This document shows, one piece after another, positions 17,177 to 24,840 of a stretch of DNA of 36,139 bases; the first letter of the stretch is position 1, and each line of letters opens with the position of its first letter. The stretch is taken from positions 1 to 36,139 of the forward strand of contig JAURMC010000006.1 of NCBI GenBank assembly GCA_030830895.1. Direction: 5' to 3'. A program made the translations under genes and the position numbers. The notes beneath the pieces were generated by a model, which did not search any database, was not told the DNA's origin, and worked only from the letters and a program-made list of their open reading frames with translations. This DNA is from Crocinitomicaceae bacterium. GTDB lineage: Bacteria > Bacteroidota > Bacteroidia > Flavobacteriales_D > Crocinitomicaceae.

Positions 17177-19947
17177 TATTTCACAACGGTTTGATAAGCG
17201 ATCGAATTTCCTAATTTTATTAATACTAAATATGTTCCTGATGCAAGATTTAACTCGTCGAGTACTAAGTGGTTTTCCCCAACATTTGCCATTGCGCGTT
17301 GTTGTTTTATAAGAACTCCTTGCGCATCAAAAAGCTGAATTTCTACCGGTTGAAAATCAATCGAAGATAATTTGATCGTACATGTGGATGTTAAAGGAAC
17401 TGGATAAACCTCAAAATTAAACCCAGGATTTTCTAAGTCTTCGATGGAAGCCACGGATGTAATATACGGTAGAGGCAAGTGCACATCGGTATATACTCTA
17501 TATTCTCCGGGTTGCAGGGCAATGGAGGCATTAACATTGGTAACATTCAAGCTATCTCCTGTAAAGTACTCATACCACCAACCGGTATGTTGAAAGGCCG
17601 GAATTGCCGAGGCTGCGTTCACATCAATATTTACTAAAGAAACCCCATTCATTGTTGGATGATTCATAATCATGCGTTTAACGCCTGCACCAAGACTGGC
17701 TTGAAAATCTAAGGATCTGAAGGTCTCGTAATTGTTGCGCAAGGTCAACATAGCCGTATACACATCAAGCAATTGTTGACGTCTTCCTTGCTGCAAGTAA
17801 TTCCATAAAATCGGTTTATTACACACTCTGCATGGATAATCAATGTCGATATCATAACCATACTCCCCAAATTGCCAAATCATTCGGGGTCCGGGTTGCG
17901 AAAGGAAAATTACCGCTAACCCTTGCATGCGACCGAGCGCCGTGTAGGGGTCTTTTGCATTGTGGGCCGGATTTGAAGCATTCCCGTACGTACTGGCCTC
18001 GTACATTAAGCGTTGCTCGTCATGACTTTCCATGTACGTCACTAAATGGGGCAAAGTCCAAGTACGGTTGGTATAAATCCCGTTAGTAATGCTTGAATTT
18101 GCAGGGAATCCCTTACCCGAATTTTGGTAGCCATAAGTTACATTCCCCCATAGCATGCAGCCGTAATCCGCCAATTGTTCTTCTTCATTGTTATCACACC
18201 AATGTTCGAGGATAATATATTGATCCGGGTCGATGGCCCAGATGCTATCGGCCATGCGCTTGATGTTATTTATTCGTTCAACACTAAAGTTAGCGGTTGT
18301 ATTTGCAAATCCTTTCGTAAAATCGAAACGGAACCCATCAATGTTGTACGTTTCCACCCAATAGCGATTGACTTGATCTATATATTCTTTCGTAGGAGCC
18401 TTACTATGATTAAAGTCGTAGCCCCAACAATTTGGGGGATGAGGACAAACCGCATTAAACCACGGGCTATTCGTGGCAGGACGGCTATTCAAAGCATCCC
18501 AATACATATTCACCATGGGATTTTGTCCAAAGGCATGGTTAAGCACCATATCAATAATGACGGCGATCCCTCGACCGTGGCACGTGTCTACAAATTCTTT
18601 GAACTTCTGCGCCGTGCCATAGTATTTATCAAGTGCCATATGAAATGAAGGATTATACCCCCAGCTTTCATTGCCTTCAAATTCAAAGTTTGGCATCAAT
18701 TCAATGGCATTAATTCCAAGGCGATCTAAATACGCAATGGTGTCAATCAGTGTTTGATAATTTCGAGCCGCCACAAAATCCCGAACCAACAATTCATATA
18801 TCACAAGGTCTTTATTTTCAGGACGGGTAAAGTTGGTATTTTGCCAAGTGTAGGTAGATGGCGTGGTGTAAAAAACAGAAACAATTCCGGTCGTTAATCC
18901 GGTTGGGTATGGAGGTAAATTCGGGAAGGTATTCGCATTAATAAATGGGTCATTATTTGGGTCAAGCACCAAGGTGCTCATTGGATCCGCATATTTTCCT
19001 TGGTTCGTAATCATATATTGGTAACCATATGCCTGTCCTGGCTGAAGTCCATGTACAATAAGCCACCATCTATTGGAATCTACGGAGCAATTCATATGGA
19101 AGGCCCCAGTTGGTAACCAATTATTAAAATCTCCTACTAAATAGACATGATCTTTCTCCGGAGCATACAGTTGAAACAATGCGGTAGAATCGTTCAGCAT
19201 CTGAACACCATTCTTAGTTCCAATAGGAGGGTTTTGGTAAGTTAGGGGTGGATTAACGGTATAGTAAACGCTATCTTTTATCACGGTGGTTCCATTATCT
19301 GCTTCAAAAAGCAGCATATGTGTTCCGGGAACGGATGCGGTAATGTTCGTATTAATGGCCAATGCATTTGGCACAGTTTGTAAAAGTACCCCATCTTCCT
19401 TTAAGCTTAAAGTAGCGGGTTGATTTGCTTGCGCGTTGAACGCAAAATTTTGATTTAAATCTAATAGGGGCATTTGGCTTGGATTGAAAATCGCGGCCTG
19501 TAACCCGCCGTTTACGGGGTAAACATCGTAATAAATATCGCTTCCATCTGCTTCACGCCCCACCACAGAGCCATTGGCATTACGAAAAACAAAGGCTAAC
19601 TTAAGGACGGTGGTATTCACAGGGAATCCATAAAACGCATCGATATCAATGGTAATTGAATGCTTATTGTTTCCAAGATTGGTCATTTGCACATTGGCAT
19701 CAACTTGCCCCCAATTGCCTTGAACAAACAACCAATTGGTGGGTGAAGTACTAGCTGTTGTAATTACGCCGGTATGGCAATACACCTGATTGGTGCCCAC
19801 TAAGGCCCCATTCCCTTCGGTTGCATCATAAACAATGGTAACCACATCATTTACGGTAGGAAACGCGGGGGTTAACTCTAGGATTTGGGCATTCAAGTTA
19901 AAGAAGAAAAGCCCAAAGAAAAACAACAGGGTGTGTGTGTATTTCAT
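17176..19947 (-). CDS. T9SS-secreted GH13 alpha-amylase with CBM48
   Basis: Extracellular alpha-glucan-degrading enzyme, probably an endo-acting amylase or pullulanase-like GH13. The 923 residues comprise: signal peptide 1-20; a starch-binding-like N-domain about 22-145 (VYCHTGVIT ... FYGFPVNTTVLKLAFVFRNANG), a type common on Bacteroidota amylases; an E-set region up to 235; CBM48 about 245-345 (VYLVGDFNNWLPTGAFHM); GH13 barrel about 375-750; C-terminal beta domain; T9SS type A sorting domain about 845-923 (FEVYPVPLTSTCTIKL, LASGTYLVLIKLG). Catalytic residues: Asp in GFRFDFTKG (about 542), Glu in IILEHWCDN (about 581), Asp in MESHDEQRL (about 643). Several Cys lie in the catalytic domain (CPHPPNC, CRVCNK), suggesting disulphides. 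It follows a terminator 14 bp upstream, and I find no TAnnTTTG element of its own, so it may depend on read-through. Confidence 0.93.
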   Translation of the reverse strand: MKYTHTLLFFFGLFFFNLNAQILELTPAFPTVNDVVTIVYDATEGNGALVGTNQVYCHTGVITTASTSPTNWLFVQGNWGQVDANVQMTNLGNNKHSITIDIDAFYGFPVNTTVLKLAFVFRNANGSVVGREADGSDIYYDVYPVNGGLQAAIFNPSQMPLLDLNQNFAFNAQANQPATLSLKEDGVLLQTVPNALAINTNITASVPGTHMLLFEADNGTTVIKDSVYYTVNPPLTYQNPPIGTKNGVQMLNDSTALFQLYAPEKDHVYLVGDFNNWLPTGAFHMNCSVDSNRWWLIVHGLQPGQAYGYQYMITNQGKYADPMSTLVLDPNNDPFINANTFPNLPPYPTGLTTGIVSVFYTTPSTYTWQNTNFTRPENKDLVIYELLVRDFVAARNYQTLIDTIAYLDRLGINAIELMPNFEFEGNESWGYNPSFHMALDKYYGTAQKFKEFVDTCHGRGIAVIIDMVLNHAFGQNPMVNMYWDALNSRPATNSPWFNAVCPHPPNCWGYDFNHSKAPTKEYIDQVNRYWVETYNIDGFRFDFTKGFANTTANFSVERINNIKRMADSIWAIDPDQYIILEHWCDNNEEEQLADYGCMLWGNVTYGYQNSGKGFPANSSITNGIYTNRTWTLPHLVTYMESHDEQRLMYEASTYGNASNPAHNAKDPYTALGRMQGLAVIFLSQPGPRMIWQFGEYGYDIDIDYPCRVCNKPILWNYLQQGRRQQLLDVYTAMLTLRNNYETFRSLDFQASLGAGVKRMIMNHPTMNGVSLVNIDVNAASAIPAFQHTGWWYEYFTGDSLNVTNVNASIALQPGEYRVYTDVHLPLPYITSVASIEDLENPGFNFEVYPVPLTSTCTIKLSSIDFQPVEIQLFDAQGVLIKQQRAMANVGENHLVLDELNLASGTYLVLIKLGNSIAYQTVVK

Positions 19948-19961
19948 AAAATTAAGATAAA

Positions 19962-19991
19962 GAAAAAGCCTACGTTTTCACATAGGCTTTT
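19962..19991 (-). terminator. Terminator/attenuator between the binding protein and the amylase gene
   Basis: On the minus strand AAAGCCTA (19990-19983) and TAGGCTTT (19972-19965) form an 8-bp stem with a 10-nt loop, followed by a T-rich run (TTTTTC). It lies 20 bp after the stop of the 20011-20748 gene and 14 bp before the amylase start. It probably gives more transcript of the small binding protein than of the enzymes downstream. Confidence 0.75.
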
Positions 19992-20010
19992 CCAAGAAAA
20001 AACTATAAAA

Positions 20011-20748
20011 TTATTTTTTCATCAATTTTCCAGTTACTACATTACCAGCAGCATTTACTTGATAAATGTAAGAACCAGCCATAAGGTTAGCTGTAGAAAC
20101 TTCAACTGAATTTTCTGCACCAGTAACCACTGATTTAGTAGCAACTACTTTACCAGACAAATCAAACAATACGATTTCTGCAGTATTTGCATTTGAGATA
20201 AAGTTAAATGTTGCAACGTCATTTGCTGGGTTTGGAGAAACTGTTAAGTTGCTAATTGCATTGTCATTCAAGTTCGCAGAACAAGAAGCAGCACAAGCAT
20301 CCCAACAATAAGTTAACGTAGTTGCCGAACCAGGAACTACCAATGTACGGTTAATGTTTCCTGAGCCATCATCAACACCACAACCATCAGAAACGATAGT
20401 ATTTAACGGATCGGTTCCTTCATTCATACCCCAGTTACCATTGATAAACTTGTAATACAAAGTTTGATCTACCGAAGAAGCTGGAAAATCAACAACAATT
20501 TCCCAAATATTACTACCCATATCAGTCATTGCTGAAGTCGGTGTGGTTGGTGACCAATCAGCCATTGGTCCGCCGTTGGCGTTTCCACCTAAAGCAGAAA
20601 AATTACCTCCAACACGGATTCCCGTTGCATCAAGAGTTGCTCCCCCTGCCAAATAGTTGGTTACATCCACTTGAAAAGTTACGGATACTTGTGCCGTAGC
20701 TATTGCTCCAATAAAAAGAGCCGATAAAAGTGTAAACATTTTTTTCAT
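20011..20748 (-). CDS. T9SS-secreted small protein with glucan-binding-like domain
   Basis: Probable surface or extracellular glucan-binding protein; this is inferred, as no enzyme motif is seen. The protein is 245 residues from the ATG at 20748 (MKKMFTLLSALFIGAIATAQ, a clear signal peptide). An ATG two codons upstream (20754) is possible but spoils the usual MKK start. Residues 22-150 form a CBM20/E-set-like beta domain: VSVTFQVDVTNYLAGG, GIRVGGNFSALGG, IWEIVVDFPASSVDQTLYYKFINGNWGMNEG, then NRTLVVPGSATTLTYCWDAC, which contains four Cys in the whole domain. A T9SS type A sorting domain fills about 170-245 (LTVSPNPANDVATFNF, LMAGSYIYQVNAAGN, GKLMKK). It has its own promoter, a candidate operator and a terminator, suggesting strong separate expression. 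It could fill the place of SusE/SusF, which are missing here. Confidence 0.8.
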   Translation of the reverse strand: MKKMFTLLSALFIGAIATAQVSVTFQVDVTNYLAGGATLDATGIRVGGNFSALGGNANGGPMADWSPTTPTSAMTDMGSNIWEIVVDFPASSVDQTLYYKFINGNWGMNEGTDPLNTIVSDGCGVDDGSGNINRTLVVPGSATTLTYCWDACAASCSANLNDNAISNLTVSPNPANDVATFNFISNANTAEIVLFDLSGKVVATKSVVTGAENSVEVSTANLMAGSYIYQVNAAGNVVTGKLMKK

Positions 20749-20782
20749 ACACATAAAATTTAAAAAGTTAATAAATACTTAG

Positions 20783-20795
20783 TGTCAATTAGACA
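20783..20795. promoter_or_regulatory. Candidate operator, inverted repeat at the first promoter of the glucan locus
   Basis: TGTCAATTAGACA has the form TGTC-N5-GACA with an all-A/T centre, like the repeat in front of susC (11364-11376). It begins right after the predicted minus-strand transcription start (near 20796), a position suited to a repressor or to modulating early elongation. Only the 4-bp arms are conserved; the inner bases differ from the susC site. Confidence 0.4.
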
Positions 20796-20799
20796 ACTT

Positions 20800-20828
20800 C
20801 AAAATTAAAAATAAATTCAAATTTTCAA
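20800..20828 (-). promoter_or_regulatory. Promoter for the secreted glucan-binding-like protein
   Basis: On the minus strand TTG (20828-20826) and TAATTTTG (20807-20800) are 18 bp apart and match the Bacteroidota -33/-7 pattern. Initiation near 20796 gives a leader of about 48 nt. The surrounding 110 bp between this gene and ispE is very A/T-rich and holds nothing else I can support. Confidence 0.5.
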
Positions 20829-20864
20829 TTATTTTTTGATTTTTTTTTCAATTCACCCTATTTA

Positions 20865-21671
20865 TTAATGGGATAATACACATGCCCCGGCATATAATAA
20901 ATCCTTTGTAATTAAACTTTTTGGGGGATTCTCGAAAATCCCCAAATATGACGAGCCGCTCCCTGACATGGCTGCATAAAATGCACCTTGATCCAGAAGG
21001 TATTGAATGCCCAAGGATATTTCTGGGTGAGAAATAGTCACTGGCAATTCAAAATCATTAATATAATAGGCTTGCCATTCGTTTAATGGTTTAATTTGAC
21101 GCCCGATACAATTTAAAGGATTTGGAATAATTGCTCCATATGCAGAAGCAGTACTTATATGAATTCCAGGATTATAAATAGCAATATACAACCCATGGAG
21201 ATTGATATTCACAGGCTGCAGTAATTCTCCCCTACCTGTAGCCAATACGGGTTGATTATTAATAAAAAAGGGGCAATCACTCCCTAATTCTGTTGCCAAA
21301 TTTTCTAAGGTCTCAGTAGACAATCCCATATCAAACCAATCATTCAAACCCTTTAAGGTAAATGCCGCATCTGAAGAACCACCACCTAATCCTGCACCAA
21401 TCGGAATCTGCTTGTGTAAATGTATTGACAGCGCCCCTATTCCGAATCTTTCTTTCATTAGCCTATATGCGTTTTCAACCAATCCCAAACTTCCATTAGA
21501 AGGTATATGGGTTCCTGTTTGATGGTATGAAAACTCATCTGATGCCGTAAGTTCCAAGATGTCATAAATTGGTACAGGAATCATAATTGATTCTATATCG
21601 TGAAATCCGTCTTCTCTCTTACGGAGAATTCGCAACCCAAGGTTGATTTTTGCATTTGGAAATAGGATCAT
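20865..21671 (-). CDS. ispE: 4-diphosphocytidyl-2-C-methyl-D-erythritol kinase
   Basis: Phosphorylates the 2-OH of CDP-methylerythritol in the MEP pathway of isoprenoid synthesis, in the cytoplasm. The protein is 268 residues, at the short end for the family. GHMP-kinase features: N-terminal [23 protein letters not shown] (substrate site, Lys in AKINLGL), the ATP loop [16 protein letters not shown] at about residues 88-103, and GSDCPFFI (about 130-137); the C-terminal motif is [14 protein letters not shown]. It diverges from accA, with predicted -7 elements of the two genes only 20 bp apart. Its own -7 element ends 6 bp before the ATG, so the leader would be only 2-3 nt. I see no convincing terminator downstream. 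Confidence 0.95.
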   Translation of the reverse strand: MILFPNAKINLGLRILRKREDGFHDIESIMIPVPIYDILELTASDEFSYHQTGTHIPSNGSLGLVENAYRLMKERFGIGALSIHLHKQIPIGAGLGGGSSDAAFTLKGLNDWFDMGLSTETLENLATELGSDCPFFINNQPVLATGRGELLQPVNINLHGLYIAIYNPGIHISTASAYGAIIPNPLNCIGRQIKPLNEWQAYYINDFELPVTISHPEISLGIQYLLDQGAFYAAMSGSGSSYLGIFENPPKSLITKDLLYAGACVLSH

Positions 21672-21677
21672 GCTTTA

Positions 21678-21685
21678 CAAAAATA
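21678..21685 (-). promoter_or_regulatory. -7 element for ispE, almost at the start codon
   Basis: TATTTTTG on the minus strand matches TAnnTTTG, followed by TAAAGC and the ATG. Initiation 4-5 nt downstream leaves a leader of 2-3 nt. No TTG element is visible 18-21 bp upstream, where the accA -7 element lies. Confidence 0.45.
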
Positions 21686-21705
21686 CAAGAACGCATTAAA
21701 ATTTT

Positions 21706-21713
21706 TACTTTTG
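21706..21713 (+). promoter_or_regulatory. -7 element for accA-recG
   Basis: TACTTTTG matches TAnnTTTG; initiation near 21718 gives a leader of about 16 nt before the accA ATG at 21734. No clear -33 TTG is seen, as that region is occupied by the divergent ispE promoter. Confidence 0.45.
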
Positions 21714-21733
21714 TGATTACAAGTTATCCAATT

Positions 21734-22687
21734 ATGAGTACATATCTAGATTTTGAAGCCCCATTACAAGCGTTACAAGACCAAATCTTACAAACGGAAC
21801 AGATTGGAATTACTACGGAAGTGGACATGTCTGATAAGATAGCGGCATTGAAAGAAAAATATATTGAAACGGCTAAATCTATATTCTCTACCTTGACACC
21901 TTGGCAACGTGTACAGCTTTCACGTCACCCTGATCGTCCGTATACCTTAGCGTATATTAATGCTGTTACCAACAATGACTTTCTAGAATTGCATGGGGAT
22001 CGTGGAGTAAAAGACGATAAGGCTATGGTTGGTGGATTTGGCTCAATAAATGGTAAATCCGTAATGTTTATTGGGCAACAGAAAGGTATCAACACTAAAA
22101 TGCGCCAATATCGAAACTTTGGGATGCCAAATCCGGAAGGGTATAGAAAAGCATTACGGTTAATGAAGCTTGCAGAGAAATTTAATAAACCAATTGTAAC
22201 CTTTATTGATACCCCCGGAGCATTCCCGGGTCTTGAGGCAGAGGAGCGTGGACAGGGAGAAGCCATCGCACGAAATATCTATGAAATGATGCGTTTAACC
22301 GTACCGGTTATTTGCATTATAATTGGGGAGGGAGCATCCGGTGGTGCCTTAGGAATTGGTGTAGGAGATAAAGTAGCCATGCTAGAAAACACCTGGTATT
22401 CTGTCATTTCTCCTGAAAGCTGTTCTTCTATCTTATGGCGTTCTTGGGAGCATAAAGAACAAGCTGCAAGTGCCCTAAAACTAACACCAACGGATATGCA
22501 AGGATTCGGCTTAGTTGATGAAGTAATAAAAGAACCTGTCGACGGCGCTCACCGAGACCACGAAACCATCTTCAAGGATGTAAAAACTCAAATATTAACT
22601 TACCTTGAGGAGCTTGATCAGATGCATCCATCCGACCGAATTTCCAAGCGAATTGAGAAATTCAATCAAATGGGAGTTTGGAAATAA
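21734..22687 (+). CDS. accA: Acetyl-CoA carboxylase carboxyltransferase subunit alpha
   Basis: With AccD forms the carboxyltransferase that moves the carboxyl group from biotin (on AccB) to acetyl-CoA, giving malonyl-CoA for fatty-acid synthesis. The protein is 317 residues, normal for Acc[19 protein letters not shown], an N-terminal helical part, then [22 protein letters not shown], the block [40 protein letters not shown] and [15 protein letters not shown] (oxyanion-type Gly-rich loop), followed by [16 protein letters not shown]. The frame is open upstream to 21650, but that would overlap ispE and lie upstream of the predicted transcription start, so the ATG at 21734 is used. recG follows after 12 bp. 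Confidence 0.97.
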   Translation: MSTYLDFEAPLQALQDQILQTEQIGITTEVDMSDKIAALKEKYIETAKSIFSTLTPWQRVQLSRHPDRPYTLAYINAVTNNDFLELHGDRGVKDDKAMVGGFGSINGKSVMFIGQQKGINTKMRQYRNFGMPNPEGYRKALRLMKLAEKFNKPIVTFIDTPGAFPGLEAEERGQGEAIARNIYEMMRLTVPVICIIIGEGASGGALGIGVGDKVAMLENTWYSVISPESCSSILWRSWEHKEQAASALKLTPTDMQGFGLVDEVIKEPVDGAHRDHETIFKDVKTQILTYLEELDQMHPSDRISKRIEKFNQMGVWK

Positions 22688-22699
22688 GCACAAAAATGA

Positions 22700-24796
22700 A
22701 TGGCTGAATCGCTTTTTACTCCAATTGCTTATTTAAAAGGAATAGGTCCTCAAAAGGCAGAATTACTTAAAAAAGAACTTCAGATAGAAACCTATTGGGA
22801 TTTATTAAATCATTTTCCATTTAGGTATATCAATCGCTCACAAATTCATCAATGTGCTCAACTTCATTTAGTAGATGGGCATGTTCAATTGGAAGGATTT
22901 ATTGATCAAATACAAGAATTAGGCGGAGGCCGTTCAAAACGACTTCAATGCAGATTTACGGATGACACCGCAAGCATTCAACTCATTTGGTTTCAAGGAT
23001 GGAAATATATCAAACCAGCGCTCAGCACAGGAAAAAAATACCGCATTTTTGGAAAACCTAGATTAAACAATAACTTTTGGAGTATTGCACATCCTGAAAT
23101 GGTCCCTGCTGACGAATCGAGTAGTATTGGTTATCAACCCATTTACCCAAGCACCGAAAAATTAAGTGCTAAAGGGCTAAATACCCGAGGCATTGAAAAG
23201 GTTATGGGTGGCTTACTTGAGCGAATTTCATTAGAAAGTATGCAAGATCGCTTACCGGAATCCATTCGTAAAGAAATGCATTTAGTTGGCATCGGTATGG
23301 CTTATGCTAATATACATCAACCTCAAACTGAACAAAGTTTTAACCAAGCGAAAAAGCGCTTTGTATTTGAAGAATTATTCCTGTTACAACTTGAAATGAT
23401 TCTTCGAAAAGGGGTTCGAAAACGAACAGAAAAAGGCTTTGTTTTTTCGAAATCCGGGGAGATCTTGTCCGACTTTTACCATAATAAATTACCATTCGAC
23501 TTAACCGAGGCTCAAAAAAGAGTCATTCGAGAAATTAGAAAAGATTGCCAAACGGGACAGCACATGAACCGTTTACTTCAGGGTGATGTAGGTTCTGGAA
23601 AAACATTAGTTGCCTTAATTACAATGTTAATCGCACAAGGAAACAAATTTCAATCTGCCTTGCTTGCGCCTACAGAAATTCTATCTGCCCAACATTATGA
23701 AACAATCGTTAGTTTTTTATCTGATTTACCTATACGATGTGCCCTACTAACTGGATCTACTAAACGCTCTAATCGCACCCCCTTACTTGGAGCACTGGAA
23801 AAGGGCGAAATCGATATTTTAATTGGAACGCACGCTTTGTTAGAGGATGAGGTTGTGTTTAAAAATCTAGGATTAGTAGTAATTGATGAGCAACATCGAT
23901 TTGGTGTTGCACAACGGGCAAAAATGCGTAAGAAAAACACTATTGCGCCACATGTGTTAGTAATGACCGCTACACCCATTCCCAGGACCTTAGCGATGAC
24001 ATTTTATGGTGATTTAGATGTTTCCGTAATTGATGAACTTCCACCGGGTAGAAAACCCATACAAACCATTCATCGCTACGATACGCATCGCTTACAGCTT
24101 TATGCGTTTATGCGAGAGCAAATCGCCTTAGGAAGACAAATTTACGTAGTTTACCCGCTTATTGAAGACAGTGAAACCTTAGATTTTAAAAGTTTATCCG
24201 ACGGATTCGAGGCAATTTCCCGTGCATTCCCATTACCAAATTACCAAGTAAGCATTGTGCATGGAAAACTCAAACCTGAAGTAAAGGAGTATGAGATGAA
24301 GCGCTTTGTTGATGGGATAACGAATATCATGGTGGCCACCACGGTAATAGAAGTGGGCGTAAATGTTCCAAATGCAACGGTAATGGTGATTGAAAGTGCG
24401 CAGCGATTTGGACTTTCTCAATTACATCAGCTACGTGGGCGTGTAGGACGTGGGGCAGAAAAATCTTATTGTATTCTCATGACGAACTACGAGTTATCAA
24501 AAGAGGCTAAAAAACGAATGGAAACCATGGTTGAAACCACAGATGGATTTAAAATTGCGGAAGTGGATTTAAGCTTAAGGGGTCCGGGTGATATTTTAGG
24601 AACTCAGCAAAGTGGCGCATTAAATTTAAAGATGGCCGACTTATCAAGGGATCAACATGTGGTAAGCATCGCGCGTGAAGCGGCGCTTCGTATATATGAG
24701 CAAGACTCTAGCTTAACCGACCCCCTGCATTTAACGTTGAGAAATTATATGTTGAGTCTGTTTCAAAACAAACCACAATGGGATAAAATTGCATAA
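22700..24796 (+). CDS. recG: ATP-dependent DNA helicase RecG
   Basis: Branch-migration helicase that remodels stalled replication forks and Holliday junctions. The 698-residue length is normal. Order: N-terminal wedge domain with the helix-hairpin-helix-like YLKGIGPQKAELLKKE (about 8-24) and an OB fold (about 60-150); helicase motif I LLQGDVGSGKTLVAL (about 294-308); Walker B VVIDEQHRFGV (DEQH box); motif III MTATPIPRTLAM; C-terminal helicase half with ATTVIEVGVNVPNATVM and QLRGRVGRGAEKSYC; and the TRG region with LSLRGPGDILGTQQSG. The ATG at 22700 starts MAESLFTPIAYLKGIGP, as is usual. It ends next to the hairpin that terminates the convergent rpoC operon. Confidence 0.97.
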   Translation: MAESLFTPIAYLKGIGPQKAELLKKELQIETYWDLLNHFPFRYINRSQIHQCAQLHLVDGHVQLEGFIDQIQELGGGRSKRLQCRFTDDTASIQLIWFQGWKYIKPALSTGKKYRIFGKPRLNNNFWSIAHPEMVPADESSSIGYQPIYPSTEKLSAKGLNTRGIEKVMGGLLERISLESMQDRLPESIRKEMHLVGIGMAYANIHQPQTEQSFNQAKKRFVFEELFLLQLEMILRKGVRKRTEKGFVFSKSGEILSDFYHNKLPFDLTEAQKRVIREIRKDCQTGQHMNRLLQGDVGSGKTLVALITMLIAQGNKFQSALLAPTEILSAQHYETIVSFLSDLPIRCALLTGSTKRSNRTPLLGALEKGEIDILIGTHALLEDEVVFKNLGLVVIDEQHRFGVAQRAKMRKKNTIAPHVLVMTATPIPRTLAMTFYGDLDVSVIDELPPGRKPIQTIHRYDTHRLQLYAFMREQIALGRQIYVVYPLIEDSETLDFKSLSDGFEAISRAFPLPNYQVSIVHGKLKPEVKEYEMKRFVDGITNIMVATTVIEVGVNVPNATVMVIESAQRFGLSQLHQLRGRVGRGAEKSYCILMTNYELSKEAKKRMETMVETTDGFKIAEVDLSLRGPGDILGTQQSGALNLKMADLSRDQHVVSIAREAALRIYEQDSSLTDPLHLTLRNYMLSLFQNKPQWDKIA

Positions 24797-24817
24797 AAAA
24801 TCCCGCCTAAGCGGGAT
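24794..24817 (-). terminator. Terminator of the rpoBC operon
   Basis: On the minus strand ATCCCGC (24817-24811), loop TTAG and GCGGGAT (24806-24800), followed by six T. It lies 23 bp past the rpoC stop and overlaps the last bases of recG. On the plus strand the hairpin has no T-run, so its use by recG is doubtful. Confidence 0.85.
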
Positions 24818-24840
24818 ATAGAGTTTGAGAGAACAGCATA

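Noticed and set aside
18175..18648. A 157-codon open frame opposite the GH13 amylase gene
   Set aside because: It lies wholly inside the catalytic domain region on the other strand, the protein has no recognisable motif or signal, and codon use looks like a shadow of the amylase frame.
21650..21733. Upstream extension of accA
   Set aside because: It overlaps the ispE start, lies before the predicted accA transcription start, and AccA normally begins near MSTYLDFE.
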